From: Oncomelania hupensis
Taxonomy: Eukaryota; Mollusca; Gastropoda; Littorinimorpha; Pomatiopsidae
Length of the DNA stretch: 64,000 nt
Direction of reading: 5' to 3'
Assembly: GCA_036898135.1 (NCBI GenBank)
Contig: CM072517.1
Location: 63,990,769-64,054,768, forward strand
The translations under genes and the position numbers were made by a program. Below the pieces are notes generated by a model. The model was not told the origin of the DNA. It saw only the letters and a program-made list of their open reading frames with translations, and did not search any database. Below are positions 32,725-44,441 of the stretch, one piece after another (position 1 is the stretch's first letter; the number at the start of each line of letters is the position of its first letter).

Positions 32725-32885
32725 GGCATATTTGATATTGGCCTACACGAAGAACTTGTTGCAAGACATATTTCATATAGAACACTTGCTGCAAGACGTA
32801 TTTCATATAAGGTCACATTTGTCGCACGACATATTAAATATAGGTCTATGGAGTCGAATTTGTCGCACGATATATTTCATATCAC
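32725..32885. repeat. four degenerate units of about 40 bp
   Basis: The phrase gcaagacatatttcatata (also gcacgacatattaaatata and gcacgatatatttcatatc) repeats four times at intervals of about 35-50 bp. Confidence 0.65.
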
Positions 32886-33104
32886 CCTTCGATCTTCTTC
32901 TGCCCAAAATCTCTGCATTTCACGAGTGAACAAGTCCTTTGGTGAACGCTCATTTTCATTTTCTGCTCCCACCGTCTGGAACTCCCTTCCCATGTCTCTC
33001 CATTCTTACCAAACAGCTGCTGCCTTTCGTTCTGGCCTCAAGACCCATCTGTTCAAACGTTCCTTTGATGACAGCACAATTTAAATTCGTGCTGAACTTT
33101 GTAT

Positions 33105-33163
<59 letters not shown>

Positions 33164-33304
33164 TATATTATTTAATTACATTTTGTATGTTTTGTTTACC
33201 ATGTTTTATATTGTTATTGTTTAGTCATTTTAGTTCTTAGAAGAAGTGTCTTATGTGAATGTAAAGCGCTCTGAGCTTTCATTAGAAAGGGCGCTATATA
33301 AATG

Positions 33305-33368
<64 letters not shown>
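32886..33368 (+). mobile_element. L2/CR1-like LINE 3' end with (ATT)n tail
   Basis: The plus strand encodes FGERSFSFSAPTVWNSLPMS, then SGLKTHLFKRSF. This is the APxxWNSLP...KTHLF motif typical of the C-terminus of L2/CR1-type ORF2, with a stop at 33082-33084. The 3' UTR holds a GT array (33102-33158). The end, gtaaagcgctctgagc then gggcgctatataaatg, is typical of these LINEs and merges into (ATT)n at 33308-33368. Everything upstream is truncated. Confidence 0.85.
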
Positions 33369-33369
<1 letters not shown>

Positions 33370-33371
<2 letters not shown>

Positions 33372-34220
33372 TATAAGCCTACAGAACAAAATAAGTTAAC
33401 GTATGCTGATTTGTGTTTTGTTTTGTTTCTGTTTCCTAGTGCTAGTGCCTTGTTTACTGCTGTTAGCGATAGCACCATAACACTGACTTGAATGATACGA
33501 AGTTACATACAAAAAAAACTCTTTGTTATATAAAAATATATATCGTAACTTAAAAGGAAGATTGTTGGTGGTGTTCAACTATCAATGTTTTGCGAAGTCG
33601 TAAAAAGGGCTGTTTTGGGGGGAGCTTTGAAGTGAAAGAGATTTGATCAGCTTTTGGCGAAACTCGATACAGTCCATTGAAAATAGCGCCCTTATTGTAA
33701 ATAGTTTGCTCCTTTACAACAAAGAGTTGAAAATAGAAAATAAATGCAACAAATATCATTTTTAATAGCGCTTAAGACCTTAACGATCTACTCTGGGCGC
33801 TGCACAAATACTTCGCTGAAGTCAGGTTCGAACCCAAATGCACAACCACTGAACCACCGCTAACTTTAATCTTGCACGCTGCGTTAGTCGTTGTTCTTTT
33901 GGGTGGAGTCGGGCGATACGACCTTTGTTAGAGTACTGTGATATACTTTTACTGACAGTTTGAATTTGTCATAGGTGACCTTTTTCTTTAAATGACGCGT
34001 GACTGGACATATGTTGACACTTAGTTCAAAGATGACCATAACACGGCAAGGAGAAGTTTTTAAAAGTTTTTTTTAAGGTGGATGGGAGAGGGTAAGGAGA
34101 GGGGAGGGAAGGGGGTACGGAAGTAAAACACACCAGTTGAAAGGATTCTCTGCTTTTTCCATAATAAAGAGCTATGTCAAGAATTGCAAATCAACTCATA
34201 GTATTAATTGTGGGGCAGTA
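33370..34220. other. non-coding stretch with a tRNA-like shard
   Basis: Near 33822-33862 the minus strand reads like a tRNA-derived SINE head (gcggtggttcagtggttgtg, then ggttcgaacctg). The rest is unassigned, with a purine-rich segment at 34075-34120. Confidence 0.4.
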
Positions 34221-34225
34221 TTGTG

Positions 34226-34345
34226 TATAGTGTAGTGTAGTGTAGTGTACTATCGTGTAGTGTAGTGTAGTGTAGTGTAGTGTAGTGTAGTGTAGTGTAG
34301 TGTAGTGTAGTGTACTATAGTGTAGTATAGTGTAATGTAGTGTGT
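34226..34345. repeat. (TAGTG)n pentanucleotide array
   Basis: About 20 units of TAGTG with a few TACTA/TATAG variants, continuing into a GT-rich stretch. Confidence 0.94.
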
Positions 34346-34655
34346 GTGTGTTTTAGGGTGTGTGCGTGTGTGTGTGTATGTGTGTGCGTGCGTGGGTGCG
34401 TGTATATGCTACTAACTACTGCCACACAAAGGGTCAGTGGAGCTTTGTTTTCATTGTAATAGCTCTCCTTTATTTATTATTACCAATGTATTGAAATAAA
34501 CCTTGCCTTTCAATGAGAGGTTCACCTTGAGGCGGCCATTGCCTTACATGCATCCGTGTCCCCTTCTGCCTAAAACGTGTCATTAGCGCTCAAAGGTCAT
34601 GTCAGAGTTCAAGGACAATGAGCACACCGCAATCCAGTGCACTGAGTTTATTATC

Positions 34656-34657
<2 letters not shown>

Positions 34658-34693
<36 letters not shown>

Positions 34694-34762
34694 ATTATAT
34701 ATATATATATGCACACATAAACGCACGTACGTACAAACACACAGGCGCGCGCGCGCGTACAG
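34658..34762. repeat. (CA)n, (TA)n and (GC)n microsatellites
   Basis: CA at 34658-34691, TA at 34697-34710, a CGTACGTAC patch and (GC)n at 34745-34757, in close succession. Confidence 0.9.
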
Positions 34763-34876
34763 TCATATTCCCCCTACATCCTCACTCCACCCCAAACCCA
34801 CCCACCCACCCACCATCCACCCTAAACAATCGTTTCTTTGTTACCAATAACTTTTAAGGTACCGATGCCTTACATC

Positions 34877-35399
34877 GAGGTTGAAGCCAATTTGGAAAGA
34901 CAGGACCATCAGTCTACATTCCAAGGTAAGGCTGCTGCGCTCCCTTGTCATCTCTATCTTCCCATATGCTTGCGAAACATGTACCCTCACAGCCGATCTC
35001 CGAACGAAGAATACAAAGCACGGAGATGAGGTGCTACATAGCATTTCCTATACCCAGCACATCACCAAAGACGAAGTGCGACATGCCATCACACAAGCCA
35101 TTGGACAACACGATGACCTGCTCACAGTGGTGAAAAAAAACGGAAACTCCGATGGTATGGCCACGTCACCAGATCATCAGGTATTGCAAAGACCATCCTG
35201 CAAGGCAAAACGCAAGGAGGTAGAAGAAGAGGGAGACCGAAAAAGAGGTGTGAGGACAACATTCGAGAATGGACTGGTTTGACACTGAGCGAAACAGTCA
35301 GGGTTGCTGAGGACAGGGAAAGATGGAGTAGGCTGGTTAAACGATCATCAGTGGTGCCCCTACGACCTCCCAGTTACGGGATAGGATAGGATAGGATAG
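34877..35399 (+). mobile_element. 5'-truncated LINE with (GGATA)n tail
   Basis: The plus strand encodes RLKPIWKDRTISLHSKVRLL, RSLVISIFPYACETCTLTAD, then DEVRHAITQAIGQHDDLLTV. A frame break follows, then the WYGHVT-type tail and NIREWTGLTLSETVRV. It ends gggataggataggatagg. A 10-bp repeat with one mismatch (GCCTTACATC/GCCTAACATC) flanks it at 34867-34876 and 35400-35409. At least two frame breaks make it a pseudogene copy. Confidence 0.9.
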
Positions 35400-35409
35400 G
35401 CCTAACATC

Positions 35410-35965
35410 CTTGGCTGTAACTGCTTGGGACTCCTAGGGTGGTCTTAACTGGCTTTCTCCCTGTGCTAAAACATTTAAATCGATGCGGTAATGATACGCA
35501 TTCAATTCCTAAAGGCAACGTGTCAGCGTTCTTTCCTCACCTTCCCAGCCCACACCCCCACCCTCACCTCTACACCACGTCTCCACCACGTCTCCACCAC
35601 TTTCACTGACGACAGACCATTGAACAATAGTAAAACTCTAAGGCATGCGATACACCTCTCAACATTCTGACTTTTGACGGTAATTCAACGTGGGGCACGA
35701 TTGTTGAACCTTTGTTTGCAGTGCGGGAAATGTACAGATCAAAACGCATATAACTTTGGGGTTGTTAGTGTTTGTATGTTGGTAGTGGCTTGTTTCCTGA
35801 ACGTATGCTACGCTAATCTATTTGTAGGCAGGCGCGCGCCTTTGTTGAAGAAGACTGCATGTTGGACTGTAACAATTGTTTTACTCACCTCTTTCATTTA
35901 TTTTTTTTCTTGACCCTTAGCCTTTGTAGAATTTTAAAAAAAAAGGTTTTAAAAATTGTGTTTAC
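35410..35965. other. non-coding stretch
   Basis: No gene or shared repeat was recognised, apart from CCACC-rich sequence near 35550-35600. Confidence 0.35.
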
Positions 35966-35967
35966 AA

Positions 35968-36010
35968 TAAGAAGAAGAAAGAGAGGAAGAAGACGAAGAA
36001 GAAGAAGAAC

Positions 36011-36041
<31 letters not shown>

Positions 36042-36144
36042 AGAAGAAGAAGAAGAAGAAGAAGAAGAAGAAGAAGAAGAAGAAGAAGAAGAAGAAGAAG
36101 AAGAACAAGAAGAGGAAGAAGAAGAACAAGAAGAAGAAGAAGAA

Positions 36145-36227
<83 letters not shown>

Positions 36228-36398
36228 GAGGAAGAAGATGAAGGAAAAAGAAGGAGTCGTAGTCGGAGGAATACAAAGAAGAAGAAGAAGAAGAAGAAGA
36301 AGAAGAAGAAGAAGAAGAAGAAGAAGAAGAAGAAGAAGAAGGATGAAGAGGAAGAAGAGGACAAAAAAGAAGAAAGAGAAGAAGAAAGAGAAGATCGT
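35968..36398. repeat. (GAA)n, (GAT)n, (GAA)n compound microsatellite
   Basis: GAA to about 36145, GAT to about 36228, a short unique spacer (gagtcgtagtcggaggaata) and GAA again at 36280-36342. It is one of the largest arrays in the window. All long frames across it are repeat translations. Confidence 0.95.
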
Positions 36399-36399
36399 T

Positions 36400-36640
36400 T
36401 GTCGCATCTTCGCGCCATTACATTTGGCAGTCCCTGACGCTGAATGCACAAGCTCATTATCCAGTCCTGCCTCGCCTGGTACTAGGAGGTACTGCAACAA
36501 CAGCAGCCATACGGACAACACAAGCATGGAGGAGACATCGGAAGAGAGACAAAAGAAAGAAGAAGAAGGACGTGGGGAGGGAAAATGAGAGAGTGAGATG
36601 GGAAGGGGGTAAAAAGGAGATGGGTAAAGTAGATGCGCGG
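36400..36640. other. short non-coding interval
   Basis: Unassigned sequence between two microsatellite blocks. Confidence 0.3.
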
Positions 36641-36643
<3 letters not shown>

Positions 36644-36711
<68 letters not shown>

Positions 36712-36739
36712 AAGAAGATTGTGAGAGAGTGGGGTATTT

Positions 36740-36770
<31 letters not shown>

Positions 36771-36773
36771 TTT
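36644..36773. repeat. (GA)n then (TTTA)n microsatellites
   Basis: GA at 36644-36708 and TTTA at 36739-36774. A second TTTA array (36812-36832) forms the tail of the adjacent SINE. Confidence 0.94.
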
Positions 36774-36833
36774 TACCGTTCTCATATGGCTGTTTTCACA
36801 AGCTCAAGAGCTTTATTTATTTATTTATTATTT

Positions 36834-37253
36834 AATCGTTCTTATATAGCGCTTTTCCAGCTCAAGAGCTGCTCAAGGCGCTGGCCGATACAGGATCTAA
36901 CTCAAGCCGCCCGAGACGCCCACCCGCAGCCTTTGGGCGCATGGTCTGTCGCCCGGACAACTGAGCACAATCCTGGGCAGCCAGGGATGGGGAAGAAGGA
37001 CCTAGGTGCATGCTGGGTGTGTTCTTGTCACCGGCACTCACCCGTCTAGGACATGAGCGTCAGGATCTTTAAAGTCCGTTATGATGGAATGTATGCGACA
37101 CAGACTAGACCTCGGTTTATACTCTCATCCGAAGGAGTAAGAAAACAGGAGTAAAGTGTCTTTCCCAGGGACACAACACAATGGCGCGGCCAGGGCTCGA
37201 ACCCGGGACCTTCAGATCCGCAAGCCGAAGCACTACCAATAGACCACAGTGCC
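36834..37253 (-). mobile_element. tRNA-derived SINE, family C, full-length copy
   Basis: On the minus strand it has a tRNA-like head (ggcactgtggtctattggta, B box gggttcgagccctgg), the whole family-C body and the 3' end gagctggaaaagcgctatat, followed by a (TAAA)n tail. This is the most complete family-C copy and defines the family boundaries. A CT array starts immediately beyond its head. Confidence 0.88.
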
Positions 37254-37257
37254 TCCC

Positions 37258-37273
37258 TCTCTTTCTTTCTCTG

Positions 37274-37366
<93 letters not shown>
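37258..37366. repeat. (CT)n microsatellite
   Basis: CT array of about 100 bp with TGTCTC units at the left, between two minus-strand family-C SINE copies. Confidence 0.95.
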
Positions 37367-37368
<2 letters not shown>

Positions 37369-37600
37369 AAAGCGCTGCACGATGCAGGATCTTACTCAAG
37401 CCGCTCAAGGCGCCCACGTTGATGCCTTTTGGGCGCATGGTCTGACACCAAGACAACTGAGCACAATCCTGGGCGACTGGGAATGAAGGGAGAAGGGACC
37501 TAGTGTTTGCTGGGTGTATTGTATTTGCGTAGCCGGAACTTCCCCGTCCATGACATGAACGTCAGGAGTCTTAAAATCCGTGCGATTAATGGGGACGATG
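37367..37600 (-). mobile_element. SINE family C, second adjacent copy, head replaced by GA array
   Basis: It contains aaagcgctgcacgatgcagg, gcgcatggtctgacacc, gcacaatcctgggc and gacatgaacgtcagg in family-C order (reversed). The head end runs into GACAGACAG and a GA array. Confidence 0.8.
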
Positions 37601-37604
37601 TTGG

Positions 37605-37632
37605 CGACAGACAGACAGACAGACAGATAGAA

Positions 37633-37686
<54 letters not shown>

Positions 37687-37826
37687 AGGGAGAGAAAGAG
37701 AGAGAGAGAGAAAGGGAGAGAGAAAAAGAGAGAAAGAGAGAGATAGAAAGAGAGAGAGACAGAGAGAGACAGGCAGACAGACAGAGAGACACATAGAGAG
37801 AGACAGAGAGAGAGAAAGAGAGAATG
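37605..37826. repeat. (GACA)n and (GA)n microsatellite
   Basis: GACA units at 37605-37627 and 37770-37795 bracket an impure GA array. Confidence 0.93.
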
Positions 37827-37877
37827 GAGCGGACGTAGGGATAGTGTAGATGACTTTCATAAACAGACGAGCATGAC

Positions 37878-38170
<293 letters not shown>

Positions 38171-38219
38171 GCCCTAACAACAACAGCAATACTTCTTTAA
38201 TGAAACTCACAGGCAGAAC

Positions 38220-39414
38220 ACGGAACGTGGGAAAACATGTTTATAATTAATACCCGATGACGCGTTTAACGTTTGGCCCTGATGAAGACTGATGATAATG
38301 ATGCTCAAACTGAACAAAACGGAAAGTGCCGAAAAGGATGAACGCATGAATAAAAAAAAAATAAGCTAATGATTGAATGAATGCAGCAACTACCTCCGCA
38401 CACAGCGATGAGCATGAAAAAGTGGACGTGCAAAGCTGTTTAGTGAAACCAAAAAAAAAAAATAATAATAATAGTACACCCCAAAATTATATAAATCCGT
38501 TCACACAGTGCTTAGAAAATGCACGAACAGGCAGACACAGGTCCACACACAAAGAAAGGCAAAATTAAAGTCGTATACCTCCCCCTTCCCATATCCTAAA
38601 ATACGTTTAGGCGGAGTATGAAGAGTGTGAAAACAGTAAGTGTTTTTTTTTTCTTCGGTAGGGGGAGGGATAGAGGAAGTGTGTGGGAAGAGCGGGAGGA
38701 GTGGGGTGGGTGGGAAGGAGGGTAGCAATTCAAGTAACTTTTTCGTGCATTGAACAATGTCGGGAGAGACTTAAACATGACGCGCGCGAATTTTCCAAAT
38801 TAGCCTTTCTGTCTTTTGAAGTGGCTGGCTGGGACGACAATGGTAAAATAAGCCTTCAATCTATCCTTGTTCTTCTTGCGATTCGTCTTTTCTCTTTCGG
38901 GCGAAGGGCTGACATATTTATGCCTTTTGTCTGTTACACGCTAATTGGGGGGTGGGAGGGGGTGGGGGGTGTAGGGTGGATGGAGAAGCTCTATAGTTTA
39001 AAGCAATTAGCTATTCTGGCAAGTCGTCGTAGCTGTTATGACTGGCTCCAGTGTGTTTTGAACGGATGGAAACCCGTCTGCACACGAGGCTGAATGTTTG
39101 AAATGGTTTTTTAGAAGGGTAGTTAGTGGAACCGGCAACAAGATGGGGAGAACGTTCTCGTGAGCTGATTGGGCTTTCATTCACTTTGACTAATGCGATC
39201 CTTGACTTCTTCTTGGCTGCTCGCTTTTGTCCACGCTTTTGAAATGTGGGGAGGTGGACGGGTGCGATAAGCGGTTGAAGGGGGGGGGGGGAGTGACGGT
39301 GGAAAAGAGGCCAAAGAGGTAGTAGTGGAGGGTAGTTTGGGGGGAGGAGAAGATGGCAGAATGAGGAAGACTAACAGGCACACACAATACGGAATGGAAG
39401 TAGTCGAATATTTC

Positions 39415-39415
<1 letters not shown>
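38220..39415. other. non-coding stretch
   Basis: No gene was supported. The 136-codon plus-strand frame at 38683 begins in G-rich sequence, has no homology or signals, and is not called. G-rich tracts lie at about 38947-38985 and 39276-39292. Confidence 0.35.
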
Positions 39416-39447
<32 letters not shown>

Positions 39448-39530
39448 AAGTTGTTGTTCTATTTTGTGTTTGGTTGGTTGGTTGGTTGTTTTTGATGTTT
39501 TTTGTTTGTTTGGTTGGTTGGTTTAAAAAA
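39416..39530. repeat. (TTG)n and (GGTT)n tracts
   Basis: TTG at 39416-39447, then GTTG/GGTT runs at 39467-39490 and 39508-39522. Confidence 0.88.
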
Positions 39531-39607
39531 AAAAGGTATTGGTGTTTTGTATTAGTAAAAATTTGGTTACTTGATTTTTATTGTCTCCGCTTTCGCCTTA
39601 TTGTTGT

Positions 39608-39720
39608 ACTCTCTCTCTCTTTCTTTCTTTCTCTCTCTCTCTCCTTCTCTCTCTACCTCTCTCTCTCCCTCTCCTTCTCTCTCTTCTAAACTATTCTAGA
39701 ACTTTTTTTCTCTCTCTCAG
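39608..39720. repeat. CT-rich imperfect array
   Basis: Mixed CTCTCT/CTTT units of about 110 bp. Confidence 0.85.
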
Positions 39721-39825
39721 GCGAATGCATCACTTTGATGGAAGTAGTTCGACGAAACAAATGTACAAAACAAACTTACACAAAACATCGTTTGAGGGGA
39801 GAAAAAAACCACACACAAAAGTTAT

Positions 39826-39990
39826 TTTCTTCTTGTTCATCTTCTTCTTGTTCTTCTTCTTCTTCTTCTTCTTCTTCTTCTTTCTTTCTTTCTTTCTTTC
39901 TTTCTTCTTCTTCTTCTTCTTCTTCTTCTTCTTCTTCTTTTTCTTCTTCTTCTTCTTCTTCTTCTTCTTCTTCTTCTTCTTCTTCTTCTG
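39826..39990. repeat. (TTC)n with internal (TTTC)n
   Basis: TTC units either side of a short TTTC tract (39880-39905). Confidence 0.95.
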
Positions 39991-39999
39991 CTTATGCAA

Positions 40000-40470
40000 A
40001 CTTGAATTTGAACCTGTTGTAATTGGTTGTTTTTGGAAAACTGTGAGACCCATTATCTTTCAAGTTGGGAACAAAAGAAAGCAAAGAGAAACACACAAAC
40101 TCTAAGAGCTTTGGAAGGATTATGCATTCAGGATTGAACAAAAGAATGGCTGCAGTCTTAACAGTTTAAAAGCGGCTTCTGTTTGAAATACAACAAAGTC
40201 TGTTTTGATGCTTCCAAAAATTTGTGTGCAATAGTGTAGTGGATTGATTTTGACGGGTTTTAATGAAAAAAAAGTAATTATAATTGCAAGAAGAATAAGC
40301 AGAAATTGTTTGTTCTCACATAAGTGCGCTTATGGGGCGAAAGAGCGGCTTAAAGCACTAGCTTGAAATGCAAGATCTAAGTCAAGCCGCTTGGCAAACC
40401 TTATGTAGAGAGAATAGAATCGCCCTTGTCAGTCGTCCCTGATCCAATAAATCCTACTTGGGTTGAATAT
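40000..40470. other. non-coding stretch
   Basis: Unassigned. A minus-strand family-C-like shard (gcttaaagcactagcttg, gatctaagtcaagccgctt) appears near 40348-40400. Confidence 0.35.
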
Positions 40471-40479
40471 GGATGCTCA

Positions 40480-40612
40480 GTTGTCAAAGGCGTCAGAAGG
40501 TGCGTCCAAAGGCAGCAAGTGAGCACTTCGGGCGGCTTGAGTTAGATCCTGTATCGGCCAGCGCCTTGAGCAGCTCTTGAGATAGAAAAGCGCTATACAA
40601 TAAGGACTTCAA
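40480..40612 (+). mobile_element. SINE family C 3'-end fragment
   Basis: It shares ggcggcttgagttagatcct, gtatcggccagcgccttgag and aaaagcgctatacaa. Together with the opposed shard near 40350 it suggests two facing copies. Confidence 0.7.
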
Positions 40613-40679
40613 GTTAACCAAAAGAAGTCGAAGAAGAAAATGCATGTGTGTTTATTTGAAACTGTCGCTTGCATTTTAA

Positions 40680-40722
40680 ACAACAACAACAACAACAAAC
40701 AATAACAACAACAACAACAAAA
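40680..40722. repeat. (CAA)n microsatellite
   Basis: Short impure CAA array. 40725-41105 is unassigned and includes degenerate repeats of a phrase like cttatcagtaaact (about 40895-41025). Confidence 0.85.
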
Positions 40723-41110
40723 CAGATATGATCGAGTTCTTTTAACGTGCCGCTGAACTGCGGCAACACACGAGGAAGAGGAGAAGGAAAAGATTACGTC
40801 TTGTTTGTGTAGCGCGATCGTTTTCCTGTTAAGACGATCACAAAACGCGGAACCAAATCACCACCAAACTCGCTATTATGATTCCAGTTCTTATCAGTAA
40901 ACTGTTTGGAATGCTGTCAGTGAATTATTGGAGTTCTTATCAATAAACTAGTTCAGTTCTCATTATCAGTAAATAAATGAAATTCTGGTCAGTAAGCTTA
41001 TCGACAGTCTTATCAATAAGCTATTAGCGAATCGTAGGATCAGACAAAAGAAAGTCTTAATTGTTTAAAGAGGCCCAATGGGAAGGCTTTTGTTTTTTCG
41101 TTTGGCGAAA

Positions 41111-41366
41111 ATGGCTTTTACCCTAAAATTGGCCTTGTTTTACGTTAAACAATGCTGGCGTGGGCTTTTACCCTAAAATTGGCCTTGTTTTACGTTAAAC
41201 AATGCTGGCTTGGGCTTTTACCCTAAAATTGGCCTTGTTATTACGTTAAACAACGATGGCGTGGGCTTTTACCCTAAAATTGGCCTTGTTTTTACGTTAA
41301 ACAATGATGGCGCGGGTTTTACCCTAAAATTGGCCTTGTTTTACGTTAAACAATGATGGCGTGGGC
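41111..41366. repeat. about 51-bp minisatellite, five copies
   Basis: Unit landmarks are cttttaccctaaaattggcc, ttgttttacgttaaacaatg and ctggcgtggg. Small indels (ttattacg, tttttacg) distinguish copies. Confidence 0.95.
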
Positions 41367-41528
41367 TTTCGTTGCTTCAATCAACCGCTACAGTTTGAAT
41401 GTTCTATTTCTGTTCTGGCAGGGAGTGACTTGCCATGTTTTACGGTACACAAATCAAATAGCCGTTTGACCTTTGACCCGACTTCTGAATGAACCACGCG
41501 GCTTCAAGAGAGCGTCTTTGGTGTCTGG

Positions 41529-42085
41529 GGTAGGTTAGGGTAGGGTAGGGTAGGGTAGGGTAAGGTAGGGTAGTGTAGGGTAGAGTAGAGTAGAGTAGGG
41601 TAAGGAAGGGTAGGATAGAGTAGGGTAGGGTAGGGTAGAGTAGGGTAGGGTAGGGTAGGATAATGTAGGGTAAGGTAAGGTAGGATATAGTAGTGTGGGT
41701 GGGTTGGGTAGGGTAGGGTAGGGTAGGATAGGTAGGGTATGGTAAGGTAGGGTAGGGTAGGATAGGTAGATTAGGGTAAGGTAGGGTAGGGTAGGGTAAG
41801 ATAGGTAGAGTAGGGATAGGTAGGGTAGGGTAGGATAGGTAGGGTGGGGTAAGGTAGGGTAGGGTTTAGGGTAGGATAAGATAGGTAGAGTAGGGTAGGA
41901 TAGGTAGGGTGGGGTAAGGTAGGGTAGGGTAGGGTAGGGTAGGGTAGGGTAGGATAGGTAGATTAGGGTAAGGTAGGGTAGGGTAGGGTAAGATAGGTAG
42001 AGTAGGGTAGGGTAGGATAGGTAGGGTGGGGTAAGGTAGGGTAGGGTAGGATAGATAGGATAGGATAGGATAAGGTAGGGTTGGG
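41529..42085. repeat. (TAGGG)n-like pentanucleotide array with higher-order structure
   Basis: About 555 bp of GGGTA/GGATA/GAGTA units. Longer blocks such as aggtagggtggggtaaggta and taagataggtagagtaggg recur several times, showing segmental duplication inside the array. It is not the TTAGGG telomere repeat. Confidence 0.94.
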
Positions 42086-42089
42086 TGGG

Positions 42090-42650
42090 GTCTATTGTGT
42101 CCACCTAAACCGAAAAACCTTAACTGCGCAACTTTATACGGGTTCTGCCTCTTTCCAGCTTTGGTAGATGCTATTTTTAGCGCAAGGACGCTGGCTAGCT
42201 GTTACTATTAATAGACACACACACACTACGGAATGTATTGATTAAAAAAAAACTATACTTGGGAAAAAGTTATTTTGGGTTGTAAGCTTTTTTATTTCAA
42301 TGGGGTAACACTCGCTGTGAATGTTAAAAGGATCTGTTGAGGTCGTGCGGTCAAAAGTGGGTCCCCCTTAAGCTTGAAGTCGAAACGTAAGAAAATCCTA
42401 ATTCGGCTCAAGTTTGCTAGTGCTCGTTATGATCGTGATCCTTCACTGACGAGTCGGGCGTTTTTCAATCTAGAAGTCGAACGAGTGTCTAAGGTTTGAT
42501 CAAGCTGCACCCTGTTAGGAGTCTTACTCTGATCCAGATAAGAGTTGTTGGTTCGGGGTATATAATGTTATTTAGGATTTAGAATATAGGTATAACATTA
42601 TGGAGCGATAGTAGGAGGGGGGGGGGGTAATTTCAATACATTTGTCTCCC
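42090..42650. other. non-coding stretch
   Basis: Unassigned sequence with a G run at 42619-42627. Confidence 0.35.
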
Positions 42651-42656
42651 GCATTT

Positions 42657-43385
42657 TATCATACACAGTCTAGGTATAGGCACTTTGTCATTTGCAGATC
42701 CAGATTATCATACACAGTCTAGGTATAGGCACTTTGTCATTTGCAGGTCCAGGTTATCATACACAGTCTAGGTATAGGCACTTTGTCATTTGCAGATCCA
42801 GGTTATCATACACAGTCTAGGTATAGGCACTTTGTCATTTGCAGGTCCAGGTTATCATACACAGTCTAGGTATAGGCACTTTGTCATTTGCAGATCCAGG
42901 TTATCATACACAGTCTACGTATAGGCACTTTGTCATTTGCAGATCCAGGTTATCATACACAGTCTAGGTATAGGCACTTTGTCATTTGCAGATCCAGGTT
43001 ATCATACACAGTCTAGGTATAGGCACTTTGTCATTTGCAGGTCCAGGTTATCATACACAGTCTAGGTATAGGCACTTTGTCATTTGCAGGTCCAGGTTAT
43101 CATACACAGTCTAGGTATAGGCACTTTGTCATTTGCAGATCCAGGTTATCATACACAGTCTACGTATAGGCACTTTGCCATTTGCAGGTCCAGGTTATCA
43201 TACACAGTCTAGGTATAGGCACTTTGTCATTTGCAGGTCCAGGTTATCATACACAGTCTAGGTATAGGCACTTTGTCATTTGCAGGTCCAGTTTATCACA
43301 CACAGCCCTTTGTCATTTGCAGATCCAGGTTATCATACACAGTCTAGGTATTGGCACTTTGTCATTTGCAGATCCAGGTTAACTC
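42657..43385. repeat. 49-bp minisatellite, about 15 copies
   Basis: Unit: atcatacacagtctaggtat, aggcactttgtcatttgcag, rtccaggtt. Copies are nearly identical; variants are a/g in the gatcc/gtcc position, ctacg for ctagg in two copies, and one internally deleted unit at about 43290-43318. The low divergence implies recent expansion or homogenisation. Confidence 0.97.
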
Positions 43386-43389
43386 ATTT

Positions 43390-44000
43390 ATCCAACGGCA
43401 GTTTTCAGCGGATTAGCGTCACCCCCCACACTCCACCTCACCCCTATCCCACACCCTGACAGAGGGTGGCCTTTGACGAAGGAGACTATCATGCGAGTCT
43501 GCATGGCGAAGGGAGACTATCGCATCATCTCGTGCTTTAATAGCTCTCGCTCCTCCTCTCTCTACCTTCCCTTCCTCTACCCTCCCCTACCCCTCCCAAT
43601 CAAACATCTCCTTTTGAAATACCGATGTGTTCGGTTCTGCCAGTGTAAACGCTTAATCCCCCACTAACTGTCATCAGTCCAGATGCCTGGGGACCAGCGT
43701 AAATGAAATATTGTGCCGGTACATTCCTGTGGCTTAGCATATTTGTGTGAGTTTCGACCAGGACTGTTGGCATTTGATTCCCTTCCTCCCCCCCCCCCTC
43801 TCCCCCTAAATGTTTTGTACCCAGATCTCGCTCGAAACAAACCCGTTTGCGAGGTTAAGCAGGTACATCATGTCAGCTAATTTGTACATGTACAGTTCGT
43901 TTCTCCAGCACTCGCTTCCGAATCCTTTCCTCCACCCCCAACAAACCCACCATCCCCGCTACTAAGATGGCGAAGACTAGTTCTGTATAAATAGGCCTAT
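43390..44000. other. non-coding stretch
   Basis: No gene was recognised. The repeated words gaaggagactatc and gaagggagactatc near 43480 and 43510 are a small local duplication. Confidence 0.35.
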
Positions 44001-44001
<1 letters not shown>

Positions 44002-44061
<60 letters not shown>

Positions 44062-44062
44062 A
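44002..44062. repeat. (AAT)n microsatellite forming the SINE tail
   Basis: AAT array continuous with the 3' end of the minus-strand family-B SINE. Confidence 0.95.
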
Positions 44063-44441
44063 GGATGCTATATACGCGCCTTTCCCCAAATCAATCAGGC
44101 TCAAAGCGCGGCGATCTATACCAACATACACGCTCACCTATCTCATCCACCCTTACACACACCAAATACACACCAATCACTCAAACAGGTGGTGTAAAGG
44201 CAGGGAGATCGCTATTGGAAGACGGAAAGAGACTCGATTTTTAATTTTTGAAATTTGTATATTGACTGCGTCCTGTACCATTATTGAAGGGAGGGAGGAA
44301 ACCGGAGTGCCCGGAGAAAACCCTCGGTGACCTCTATAGTCTCGTACCTAAGTCACAAACGTTCGCCCCTTGCGGGAAACGAACCCGCGACCTTCGGCAT
44401 AGGAGACCGGCGACTTATCCACTGCGCCACGAGGCCACCCC
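44063..44441 (-). mobile_element. tRNA-derived SINE, family B, full-length copy
   Basis: Head on the minus strand: ggggtggcctcgtggcgcag, tggataagtcgcc and B box gggttcgtttcccgc. The body is ctccgggcactccggtttcc, caatagcgatctccctgcc and gatcgccgcgctttgagcc; the end is gcatcctgt and (ATT)n. This copy and the one at 60.6 kb define the family. Confidence 0.9.

Noticed and set aside
38683..39093. 136-codon plus-strand frame
   Set aside because: It starts in G-rich simple sequence, with no recognisable domain, splice signals or codon bias. Chance is likely in 64 kb.
41529..42085. Interstitial telomere
   Set aside because: The unit is TAGGG/GGATA-like (5 bp), not TTAGGG.
42657..43385. CRISPR-like array of regular repeats
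   Set aside because: The 49-bp units are contiguous with no unique spacers, there are no cas genes and the genome is eukaryotic. The same holds for the arrays at 23.2, 30.5 and 41.1 kb.
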